Below, piece after piece: positions 1 to 5,609 of a stretch of DNA of 6,047 nt (position 1 is its first letter; each line of letters opens with the position of its first letter). The position numbers were made by a program, and so were the translations under genes. The notes under the pieces were generated by a model. That model saw only the letters and a program-made list of their open reading frames with translations. It ran no database searches and was not told where the DNA came from. Source of the stretch: Candidatus Aminicenantota bacterium (lineage in GTDB: Bacteria; Acidobacteriota; Aminicenantia; Aminicenantales; Saccharicenantaceae); contig JALHVH010000118.1 in the NCBI GenBank assembly GCA_022867105.1, positions 1-6,047 of the forward strand, in the 5' to 3' direction.

Positions 1-789
1 CAGGAGGGGGTCGATCCTGTAAGGGATCTTGTAGAGGTCAAGGTAGGAACGAAAACGGACGAAGTGGTCGCGGCACTCGTTGCAAAGGTGGTCGATGATC
101 CTGGGGAACGTGGCGGCCGCTTCCCGGCAAGCTTCGATCTTACAGTCGAAGATCCGGAGCGGGTTTGTGGCGATCTTTCTCTTGCAATCCGTACAGAGGA
201 CGTCCCCTGTTTTCTCCGCCGCCGCCATGAGCTCCCGGTGGTAGGCGGGCCGGCAGGCCTTGCAGCCGACGGAGTTGACCAGGGTCTCGGTTTCGGTAAC
301 GCCGAGGCGGGCGAGGAGGGCGTGGGCCATTTCGATCGTCTCGGCGTCAATGGCCGGGTCCTTTTCCCCGAAGACCTCGACGTCGATCTGGTGGAACTGG
401 CGGTAACGGCCCTTCTGCGGCTTGTCGTAACGGAACATGGGGCCCATGAAGTAGAACCGCAGGGGCTCGGGCTGGAGGTCCAGCCTGTGCTCGACGATGG
501 CCCGGACGACGGACGGCGTGTATTCCGGACGCAGGGTGATGGACCGGCCTCCCTTGTCGATGAAGGTGTACATCTCTTTGACGACGACATCCGATTCCCG
601 GCCCGTCCCTTTCTCGAAGAGCTCGGTGGCCTCAAAGACGGGCGCCCGGAGCTCCCGGTAACCGTAAAGCTCGAAGATCTGCCTGGCGGCGGCTTCGGCC
701 CACTGCCAGTTCCCGACCTCGGCCGGCAGGATGTCCTTCGTCCCCTTGATGGCGGCGATCTCTTTTTTCGCCTGGGCGTCTCGGTTCAT
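1..789 (-). CDS. hisS: Histidyl-tRNA synthetase, N-terminal 263 residues (3' end outside window)
   Basis: Class II aminoacyl-tRNA synthetase that charges tRNA-His with histidine using ATP in the cytoplasm. I translated this frame by hand; it stays open to the left edge. Visible in order: N-terminal IKGTKDILP (about residues 14-22); motif 1 region with APVFEATELFEKGTG (about 49-63); LRPEYTP (86-92), a variant of the usual LRPEGT or LRPEMT; motif 2 FMGPMFRYDKPQKGRYRQFHQ (about 114-134) with the ATP-contacting Arg120. An insertion region has eight cysteines (176, 179, 199, 202, 216, 221, 236, 239) around NPLRIFDCK, a pattern I associate with some bacterial HisRS and possibly zinc-binding. The family is about 420 residues, so roughly 160 C-terminal residues, including the HisA motifs and anticodon-binding domain, are missing. 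The ATG overlaps the accA stop as ATGA and has only a weak ribosome site, suggesting translational coupling. Identification is secure. Confidence 0.96.
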   Translation of the reverse strand, partial: MNRDAQAKKEIAAIKGTKDILPAEVGNWQWAEAAARQIFELYGYRELRAPVFEATELFEKGTGRESDVVVKEMYTFIDKGGRSITLRPEYTPSVVRAIVEHRLDLQPEPLRFYFMGPMFRYDKPQKGRYRQFHQIDVEVFGEKDPAIDAETIEMAHALLARLGVTETETLVNSVGCKACRPAYHRELMAAAEKTGDVLCTDCKRKIATNPLRIFDCKIEACREAAATFPRIIDHLCNECRDHFVRFRSYLDLYKIPYRIDPLL

Positions 790-1742
790 TTCTCGACGAA
801 GACCCCCAGCTTTCGGACCTTTTGATAGCGCTCCGAAAGGAGCTCGTCGATCGGCTTGGATTCGAGCTTCTTCAGCGTTTGGCCGAGGACCTTGTCCACG
901 TTCCGGAACGTCTGTTCCGGATCGATGTGGGCCCCGCCGGGCGGTTCCGGGATGATCTTGTCGATGATCCCCAGCTCGAGCAGCTTCTCGGACCTGATCC
1001 CGAGGTTCTCGGCGGCCTGCTCCATCATGCTCTGGTCCTTCCAGAGGATGGCCGCGCAGCCCTCGGGCGAAATGACCGAATAAAAACTGTTCTCGAGTAT
1101 GAGCAGGGCGTCGCCGAACCCGATGCCCAGGCCGCCTCCGCTGCCCCCCTCGCCGATGACCACGTTGATGATGGGGGTCCTGAGCCGGGCGATGACCTTC
1201 AGGTTGTTGGCGATGGCCTCGGCCTGGCCCCTTTCCTCGGCGCCGATACCGGGGTAGGCGCCGGGAGTGTCGATGAAGGTCAGGACGGGGAAGCCGTATT
1301 TCTCGGCGCTGCGCATGACGCGGAGGGCCTTGCGGTAGCCCTCGGGGTTGGGCTGGCCGAAGTTCCTCTCGATGCGGATCTTGGTCGTGCGGCCCTTCTG
1401 ATGGCCTATCAGGGCCACGGACCGGCCCTTGTAGAAGGCGAGGCCGGCGACAATGGCCGGGTCGTCGCCGAAGCGCCGGTCGCCGTGCATCTCCATGAAA
1501 TCCTGAAAAAGGAACGCGAAGTAATCTAAGCTGTAAGGCCGTTTGGGATGGCGGGCGATCTGGACGACGTTGACGGTCGTCAGGTCCGGCGAGATCCTGG
1601 CCCACTCCTGTTCGATCTCGAGCCGGAGGGCCGCGATCTTTTCCTTCCTCGACGGATCCTCGCTCTCCTGGAACCGATCGATCTGCTCCTTGATCTCGGC
1701 GATGGGCTTCTCCAGGATGTAGAAATCGATGCTTTTTTCCAT
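786..1742 (-). CDS. accA: Acetyl-CoA carboxylase carboxyltransferase subunit alpha
   Basis: Alpha subunit of the carboxyltransferase half of acetyl-CoA carboxylase. With AccD it moves the carboxyl group from carboxybiotin on AccB to acetyl-CoA, giving malonyl-CoA for fatty-acid synthesis in the cytoplasm. The product is 318 residues, close to the E. coli protein (319). It starts with the typical FYILEKPIAEIKEQID helix and continues with ARHPKRPYSLDYF (63-75), HGDRRFGDD (86-94), GHQKGR (113-118), NFGQPNPEGYRKALRVM (127-143), the core IDTPGAYPGIGAEERGQAEAI (157-177) and GEGGSGGGLGIGFGD (197-211), whose glycines form the oxyanion-hole and CoA region, then SPEG (225-228). The open frame extends far upstream, but homology begins at the ATG at 1742, which has AAGG six bases before it. 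The upstream in-frame ATG at 1772 has no convincing ribosome site. No accD is in the window. It lies 35 nt after rlmB and overlaps hisS by 4 nt. Confidence 0.97.
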   Translation of the reverse strand: MEKSIDFYILEKPIAEIKEQIDRFQESEDPSRKEKIAALRLEIEQEWARISPDLTTVNVVQIARHPKRPYSLDYFAFLFQDFMEMHGDRRFGDDPAIVAGLAFYKGRSVALIGHQKGRTTKIRIERNFGQPNPEGYRKALRVMRSAEKYGFPVLTFIDTPGAYPGIGAEERGQAEAIANNLKVIARLRTPIINVVIGEGGSGGGLGIGFGDALLILENSFYSVISPEGCAAILWKDQSMMEQAAENLGIRSEKLLELGIIDKIIPEPPGGAHIDPEQTFRNVDKVLGQTLKKLESKPIDELLSERYQKVRKLGVFVEK

Positions 1743-1776
1743 GTTACGCCTTAAAGCGAACACTTCCACCATCCAT

Positions 1777-1804
1777 TCTATAGATTCGAGCGAATTAAAG
1801 TCAA
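1777..1804 (-). promoter_or_regulatory. Candidate internal sigma70-type promoter for accA-hisS
   Basis: On the minus strand TTGACT (1804-1799, five of six matches to the -35 consensus) is followed after 16 nt by TATAGA (1782-1777, four of six to the -10). It lies within the last nine codons and stop of rlmB, a locally AT-rich patch in GC-rich surroundings. Transcription would begin near 1770, leaving about 28 nt before the accA ATG at 1742, and this would exclude the alternative ATG at 1772. Consensus matching alone gives many false positives, so this is a candidate only. Confidence 0.4.
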
Positions 1805-2515
1805 TGATCTTTGCCGGGCGACCTCGAACAGGAAGACCGCGGCCGCCGCGGAAACGTTGAGGGAATTGATCCTGCCGAAGAGGGGAATGGACAGGACCTT
1901 GTCGCACCTCTTCCTGACGAGAGGCCGGAGTCCCTTCCCCTCCGAACCCAGGACGATGCCGACGGGCAAGGTGTAATCGAACTTGTACCACGGCTCCGCG
2001 CCGCCGCCCTCGGCCCCGACGAACCAGAGGCCGCGCTTCTTGAGCTCTTCCATCGCCTGGGCGAGGTTCGTGACCCGGGCGACCTTGACGTGTTCCAGGG
2101 CCCCTGCGGCGACGGTCGAGACCGTCTCGGTCAGGCCGGCCGATCGGTGCTCGGGCAGGACCAGGCCGTCGACTCCGGCGCATTCGGCGCTCCGGACGAT
2201 CGCGCCGAGGTTCTGCGGGTCCTCGATCCCGTCGAGGAGGACCAAAAATGGGGCCTTTCTCCCGGCCAGGATCTCGTCGAGCGTCGAGAACTCTTTGGGC
2301 GAGAGGAGAGCCACCGCCCCCTGGTGATGGTCAGCCAGCTGGTCGAGCTTATGCTTGGGAACGAAGATATACGGAATGCCGTTGGCCCTGGCTTGCTGGA
2401 TGATCTCGCCGATCCGGCGCGGGCCCGCCTCCTTCTGGATGAGGATCTTGTTGACCCTCCGGGGGGCGGACTTCAAGACCTCGAAGATGGGGTTGAGGCG
2501 GCTGACCGTGTCCAA
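1778..2515 (-). CDS. rlmB: 23S rRNA 2'-O-ribose methyltransferase, TrmH/SpoU family (RlmB-like)
   Basis: SPOUT-class methyltransferase; RlmB 2'-O-methylates G2251 of 23S rRNA (E. coli numbering) in the peptidyl-tRNA site using S-adenosylmethionine. The 245-residue product has the full-length RlmB layout. An N-terminal substrate-binding domain (about 1-75) carries the conserved HxQG (HHQG, 63-66). The knotted catalytic domain follows: motif 1 DGIEDPQNLGAIVRSAECAG (95-114) with Asn102 and catalytic Arg108; motif 2 GIVLGSEGKGL (186-196); motif 3 IPLFGRINSLNVSAAAAV (210-227) with the SLNVS cofactor loop. The only usable start is TTG at 2515, because the next in-frame codons upstream run into the TAA of the DUF4412 gene four codons earlier. 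AGAGG lies 12 nt before the TTG, a rather long spacing, so initiation may be weak or coupled. The N-terminal motif usually reading G-x-N-x-V has Arg6 where Gly is common. Family certain; the exact rRNA target is inferred from similarity to RlmB and could be another TrmH-type site. Confidence 0.93.
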   Translation of the reverse strand: MDTVSRLNPIFEVLKSAPRRVNKILIQKEAGPRRIGEIIQQARANGIPYIFVPKHKLDQLADHHQGAVALLSPKEFSTLDEILAGRKAPFLVLLDGIEDPQNLGAIVRSAECAGVDGLVLPEHRSAGLTETVSTVAAGALEHVKVARVTNLAQAMEELKKRGLWFVGAEGGGAEPWYKFDYTLPVGIVLGSEGKGLRPLVRKRCDKVLSIPLFGRINSLNVSAAAAVFLFEVARQRSLTLIRSNL

Positions 2516-2524
2516 ACCGTGCGT

Positions 2525-3256
2525 TTACCTCTGCTGCATGTCCTGCATCGAGAGCTTGGCCTGCTTGGTGTAGCCGGCGGGCACGCTGTAGGCCCCGGCG
2601 GGCGGCGTCTTTGAGGAGATCTCGACGACTTCGGTCGTTGTGCGGATCTTGGCGCCCATCATCTCCATGCTGGTCTCCGAGGCGATCCAGAAGCCCTGGA
2701 TCTTCATCATCTCCTTGGCGGAAGCGTCGTCCAGCCGGAACTGGGCCTTGAGGTAAGTCCCGTAGACCTTCTCCATGTAGTTTTTCAGGTCGAACGACAC
2801 GTCGGTCGTGGCGTAGACCTTCATCTTCATGGGCATCATCATCATGTTCATGGCGACATCGTATTCGTCGCAGGTCCACGTGCCGACGGTCTTCTTCAGC
2901 CCGGTGGGGGCGACGGTCACGGTCATCTTCATCATGCCCGACATCATGGAAGCCATCTGGGCGGGGAGGAGGCTCGTGAAATCGAAGGGGAGGGGGGCCT
3001 CGATGTAAGTCTTGGCCGTGTGGTTGATGATGTAAAGGACGTTCTTATTGAGGTCGAGGACGGACGAATTCTTCTCGGAAAGCATGGCGAACCGGCTTTC
3101 GCCGATCCACTGCTCGGAGAAGGAGTCCTGGGCCGGCTGGCTTTGACCCATGACGCTCATGGGATCGGAATGCATCTTGGACTTCACGTAGATGTCGGCG
3201 GCGGCGAACGACGCGAACGCCAGGACCATAAGAGACACAGCGATCGTTTTTTTCAT
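2525..3256 (-). CDS. Exported methionine-rich DUF4412-type protein, function unknown
   Basis: A 243-residue protein with a classical Sec signal peptide: KK at 2-3, hydrophobic core about 4-19, and an AAA|D signal peptidase I site after residue 20, so it should be periplasmic or outer-membrane associated. After the signal come DIYVKSKMHSD, a WIGESRFAMLSE segment, LDLNKNVLYIINHTAKTYIEAPLPFD (68-92) and WTCDEYDVAM (127-136), which I recognise as the style of DUF4412 proteins. No catalytic motif is visible. It is rich in methionine (27 of 243), clustered at 101-111 (six in eleven residues) and 136-145 (seven in ten). There is one cysteine (129) in the mature part. I start it at the ATG at 3256, which has AAGGAGA just upstream (3267-3261) and opens directly into the signal peptide. 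An in-frame ATG at 3286 would lie only about 5 nt from the predicted transcription start. It is the first gene of the rlmB-accA-hisS operon. DUF4412 assignment is from memory of family sequences. Confidence 0.85.
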   Translation of the reverse strand: MKKTIAVSLMVLAFASFAAADIYVKSKMHSDPMSVMGQSQPAQDSFSEQWIGESRFAMLSEKNSSVLDLNKNVLYIINHTAKTYIEAPLPFDFTSLLPAQMASMMSGMMKMTVTVAPTGLKKTVGTWTCDEYDVAMNMMMMPMKMKVYATTDVSFDLKNYMEKVYGTYLKAQFRLDDASAKEMMKIQGFWIASETSMEMMGAKIRTTTEVVEISSKTPPAGAYSVPAGYTKQAKLSMQDMQQR

Positions 3257-3260
3257 GAAA

Positions 3261-3267
3261 TCTCCTT
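3261..3267 (-). promoter_or_regulatory. Ribosome binding site deciding the DUF4412 gene start
   Basis: The minus strand reads AAGGAGA here, ending four bases before the ATG at 3256. It is one of the best Shine-Dalgarno matches in the window and favours the signal-peptide ATG over the in-frame ATG at 3286. Confidence 0.85.
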
Positions 3268-3297
3268 CTTTTCTCATAGTGTTCATAAGTCGGGGCC

Positions 3298-3306
3298 ATT
3301 ATAGCA
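3298..3306 (-). promoter_or_regulatory. Extended -10 promoter of the DUF4412-rlmB-accA-hisS operon
   Basis: The minus strand reads TGCTATAAT: a perfect TATAAT (3303-3298) preceded by the TGn extension (3306-3304). A run of seven T lies immediately upstream (3312-3306), next to three C4 tracts. No good -35 is found at 16-18 nt (the nearest is TAACGT), which fits an extended -10 promoter that does not need one. The transcription start should be near 3291, giving about 35 nt of leader before the ATG at 3256. Confidence 0.7.
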
Positions 3307-3340
3307 AAAAAAGGGGAAACACGTTAGGGGCGATGGGGAT

Positions 3341-3368
3341 TTGCGTTCGGCCCTGGCTCGGGTAAAAT
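3341..3368 (+). promoter_or_regulatory. Candidate sigma70-type promoter of the iron-sulfur protein gene
   Basis: TTGCGT (3341-3346, three of six to the -35 consensus) and TAAAAT (3363-3368, five of six to the -10) are 16 nt apart. Transcription would start near 3375, about 13 nt before the ATG at 3388 and just ahead of the ribosome site TGGAGG (3377-3382). The placement in a short divergent intergenic region supports it; the -35 is weak. Confidence 0.4.
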
Positions 3369-3387
3369 AAGAGGTGTGGAGGCTTTC

Positions 3388-4140
3388 ATGAACAAACGAA
3401 AGATCATCGAGATCGAGCGTGATAAGTGCGACGGCTGCGGGCTGTGCACCACGGCCTGCGCCGAGGGAGCCCTCGCCCTGGACGCCGAGAACAAGGCGGT
3501 CCTGGTCCGGGAGCTTTACTGTGACGGGATGGGCGCCTGCCTGGACGTCTGCCCGACGGGCGCGCTCAAGATCGTCGAGAGGGAAAGCGACGGGTACGAC
3601 GCCGAGGCCGCGTTCGCCCATGTCCTCGGGACGCGGGGGAAAGAGGCGGCGGCCCAGGTTCACGGCACCGGCGGCCGTTCCCTCGACTTTTCCGGATGCC
3701 CGGGAAGCGCTTCGTGCGCGATCCCCGCCGGGACGGACGAGGGGGAGGCGGCGGGGCCCGGGGCCCGGGTGAAGTCCCGGCTCCGCCAGTGGCCCATCCA
3801 ACTCCACCTGGTCTCGCCGTTCGCCCCTTACTTCCAGGGGAGCGACCTGCTCATCGCGGCCGACTGCACGGCCTTCGCCCTGGGGAGCTTTCACCAGGAC
3901 CTGCTCGAGGGGAAAAAGCTGGTCATCGCCTGTCCGAAGCTCGACGAAACAGAAGGCTATGTCGGGAAGATCGCCGAGATCATCAAGCGGAACGGGCTGA
4001 AGTCCCTGACCGTGGCCATCATGACCGTGCCCTGCTGCTCGGGCCTCTTCCGGATCGTCCAGCGGGCGGTCGAGGCGTCCGGCGTTTCCATCGATGTGAA
4101 AAAGATCGTCATCGGGATCGACGGCAAGATCTCCGGGTGA
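3388..4140 (+). CDS. Two-cluster ferredoxin-like iron-sulfur protein with conserved C-terminal domain
   Basis: A 250-residue cytoplasmic protein with no signal or membrane segment. The first 60 residues form a bacterial ferredoxin fold. Motif one is C14-x2-C17-x2-C20-x3-C24. Motif two is C45-x2-M48-x2-C51-x3-C55-P, so one ligand of the second cluster is methionine instead of cysteine. A variable Ala/Gly/Glu-rich linker (about 81-128) follows, containing GCPGSASC (103-110). The C-terminal domain begins at RQWPIQLHLVSP (133-144), then APYFQGSDLLIAADCTAFA (146-164), a FHQDLLEGK segment, ACPKLDE (181-187) and VPCCSGL (214-220). I recognise this arrangement from a widespread family of anaerobe proteins annotated only as 4Fe-4S proteins; its reaction is unknown to me. 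An electron-transfer or redox-sensing role is inference. The start is the ATG at 3388, with TGGAGG five bases upstream; the GTG at 3376 overlaps that ribosome site and is less likely. It is a lone gene, divergent from the DUF4412 operon and convergent with the transporter. Confidence 0.9.
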   Translation: MNKRKIIEIERDKCDGCGLCTTACAEGALALDAENKAVLVRELYCDGMGACLDVCPTGALKIVERESDGYDAEAAFAHVLGTRGKEAAAQVHGTGGRSLDFSGCPGSASCAIPAGTDEGEAAGPGARVKSRLRQWPIQLHLVSPFAPYFQGSDLLIAADCTAFALGSFHQDLLEGKKLVIACPKLDETEGYVGKIAEIIKRNGLKSLTVAIMTVPCCSGLFRIVQRAVEASGVSIDVKKIVIGIDGKISG

Positions 4141-4153
4141 AAGGGCGGGAAGT

Positions 4154-5530
4154 CTAGGATGAAACCTGCGCCTTGCCCCTGACGAGCATCCGGTCGTAGA
4201 TCGCGAGGCCGATCATGGAAACGAGCCCGATCGCGGCGATAGTGGCCCACATGGCCAGGGAATTCGTCGGCCGTCCCTCTTTCATCGGCGTGCCGATGAA
4301 CTTCTCGAACAGCGCCCCTCCCAGCGGGCCGCCGAAGATGCTGGCCAAGGCTATGGGCAGGTTGGCGTAACCGAGGTAGAGCCCTTCCTCGCCCTTGGGC
4401 GCGATGGCGCCGATATACTCGTAGATCCGGGGCGAGGCCATCATTTCTCCGACGGCCATCGAGGCGATGGAGACGATCAGAAAGACCCCGGCGAAGGGCA
4501 GGGCAAGCCCGAGGACGTCGATTCTCTCCGAAAAGCCCGCACCCAGGAGAGGCGGCAAGAGGTTGAAGAGCATCCCGGTCGTGGTCACGGCGACGCCGAA
4601 GAGGATGGACTTGATGGGCGTCCACTTCTTGACCAGCCGGGTGATGAGGAGCTGGAAGCTGACGATCATCACCGGATTGGCCAGGGTGTAGAGCTCCATG
4701 GGAGCATTGGGGTCCACGGCCCGGAGGAAGAGCGGCATGAGGTTGTAGAGCTGGATGTAGAGGACCCAGAAGAGGCCGATGACGACGAGGAAAAAGACGA
4801 ATTTCGCGTTCCTGAGGACGACGAAGATCCCGAGGAGGGCCTGTCCCAGCGTCTTCTTCCGGACCTCCTGGCCGTCCTTCCGTCCGTCGCTCACGTATTG
4901 CGGCTCTTTGTAGATGAAGAGGACGACGGCCAGGCCGATCAGGGCGAAGATGGAGGACGCGTAGGTGAAGATGGCCGGGATCCCGAGGTTTGTCCGGATG
5001 AAATAGGAGACTCCGCGGCCGGTGATCGAACCGATGTTGATGACCATGTAGAAGATCCCGAAACCGACCGTGGCCATCGTCCCGGAGGTCTTTTGCACCG
5101 TCCCGGCGATGCAGGGCTTGACGATGGACCCGCCGATGCCGATCAGGATGATGCCCAGGATGGCGGGGATCGTGTAATCGACCGCCTCCGCGGCCTTCTG
5201 CCCGATGAGGCCCGGCCAGAACCTCTGGAGGTTGCCCATTGTGAAGTACCCGAGACCGATCAGGAAAAAGGACAGGGTCAGAGATTTCTTGTATCCGTAT
5301 TTATCGGCCAATGTCCCCGAGACGATGGGCAGGAAGTAGATGAGCCCCCAGAGGAGAGACCCGTTGAGGAATGTGGCGAACGTCGGGCGCATGCCCAGGC
5401 TCTCTTTGAGATAAATGACCATGAACGAGGCCATGGAGTAATAGGCCGCCCGCTCGAAGAGCTCGATCGTATTGGCCGCCCAGAACGCCTGCGGGAACTT
5501 CGATTTGACCCGATTCTCGTCATTCATCAT
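4154..5530 (-). CDS. POT/PTR2-family proton-coupled transporter (major facilitator)
   Basis: Inner-membrane protein of 458 residues. POT-family members import di- or tripeptides, and in some lineages nitrate or other solutes, with protons. Family residues are visible. The ExxER motif is in helix 1 (E23, E26, R27, then YY at 30-31). GTLADKYGYKK (72-82) is the helix 2-3 loop. IVKPC (136-140) puts Lys138 where POT proteins have their helix 4 lysine. FYMVINIGS (160-168) matches the second PTR2 signature. Trp255 and Gln260 are in helix 7, and GEMMASP (361-367) has Glu362 in helix 10. I count about 12 membrane segments; the 6-7 linker (about 208-243) is short and polar, whereas most bacterial POT proteins carry two extra helices there. 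The first of two tandem ATGs (5530) is chosen because AAGGAG (5543-5538) lies seven bases away. It follows the YhhN gene on the same strand by 79 nt and its stop is 13 nt from that of the convergent gene. Substrate cannot be read from sequence. Confidence 0.87.
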   Translation of the reverse strand: MMNDENRVKSKFPQAFWAANTIELFERAAYYSMASFMVIYLKESLGMRPTFATFLNGSLLWGLIYFLPIVSGTLADKYGYKKSLTLSFFLIGLGYFTMGNLQRFWPGLIGQKAAEAVDYTIPAILGIILIGIGGSIVKPCIAGTVQKTSGTMATVGFGIFYMVINIGSITGRGVSYFIRTNLGIPAIFTYASSIFALIGLAVVLFIYKEPQYVSDGRKDGQEVRKKTLGQALLGIFVVLRNAKFVFFLVVIGLFWVLYIQLYNLMPLFLRAVDPNAPMELYTLANPVMIVSFQLLITRLVKKWTPIKSILFGVAVTTTGMLFNLLPPLLGAGFSERIDVLGLALPFAGVFLIVSIASMAVGEMMASPRIYEYIGAIAPKGEEGLYLGYANLPIALASIFGGPLGGALFEKFIGTPMKEGRPTNSLAMWATIAAIGLVSMIGLAIYDRMLVRGKAQVSS

Positions 5531-5555
5531 GTGTCGGCTCCTTGCGTGAATTTTC

Positions 5556-5600
5556 CTATCGAGTTCCCGGCTCCAGGAACATCAAACGGCTGTCGGGCAT
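5556..5600 (-). CDS. Possible 14-residue leader peptide or spurious mini-ORF
   Basis: In the 79-nt gap between the YhhN gene and the transporter, an ATG at 5600 opens a 14-codon frame (MPDSRLMFLEPGTR) ending in TAG at 5558-5556. Its ribosome site is a perfect AGGAGG (5611-5606) five bases upstream, overlapping the YhhN stop codon, so translation could be coupled. The stop is 25 nt before the transporter ATG. A 5-bp inverted repeat (GTTCC/GGAAC, 5563-5580) lies within the second half of the frame. I know no homologue and cannot test coding potential in so short a frame; the AGGAGG could be fortuitous. Confidence 0.25.
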   Translation of the reverse strand: MPDSRLMFLEPGTR

Positions 5601-5609
5601 GGGCTCCTC

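Noticed and set aside
64..825. Long plus-strand open frame opposite hisS
   Set aside because: It is the GC-rich antisense shadow of hisS, whose conserved motifs read on the minus strand; the plus-strand product is low-complexity with no recognisable domain.
1743..2183. N-terminal extension of the accA frame
   Set aside because: The stretch is Arg/Gly-rich, overlaps rlmB in another frame and lies upstream of the point where AccA homology and length begin.
1811..2614. Plus-strand open frame of 267 codons opposite rlmB
   Set aside because: Antisense shadow of rlmB; SPOUT motifs are clear on the other strand.
3292..3338. Four G4 tracts as a G-quadruplex
   Set aside because: The loops are about 17, 10 and 4 nt, too long for a typical stable quadruplex.
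3283..3894. Minus-strand open frame opposite the iron-sulfur gene
   Set aside because: Its product is Arg/Gly/Pro-rich without domains, and it runs across the divergent promoter region and the ferredoxin motifs of the real gene.
4141..4175. Bidirectional terminator in the convergent gap
   Set aside because: Only a short GGGC/GCCC complementarity is found and no T tract, so no intrinsic terminator can be supported.
5563..5580. GTTCC/GGAAC hairpin as terminator after the YhhN gene
   Set aside because: The stem is only 5 bp with an 8-nt loop and is not followed by a T tract.
5557..5585. Promoter for the POT transporter (TTGATG at 5585-5580)
   Set aside because: No acceptable -10 hexamer lies 16-18 nt downstream; the best candidates match half the consensus or less.
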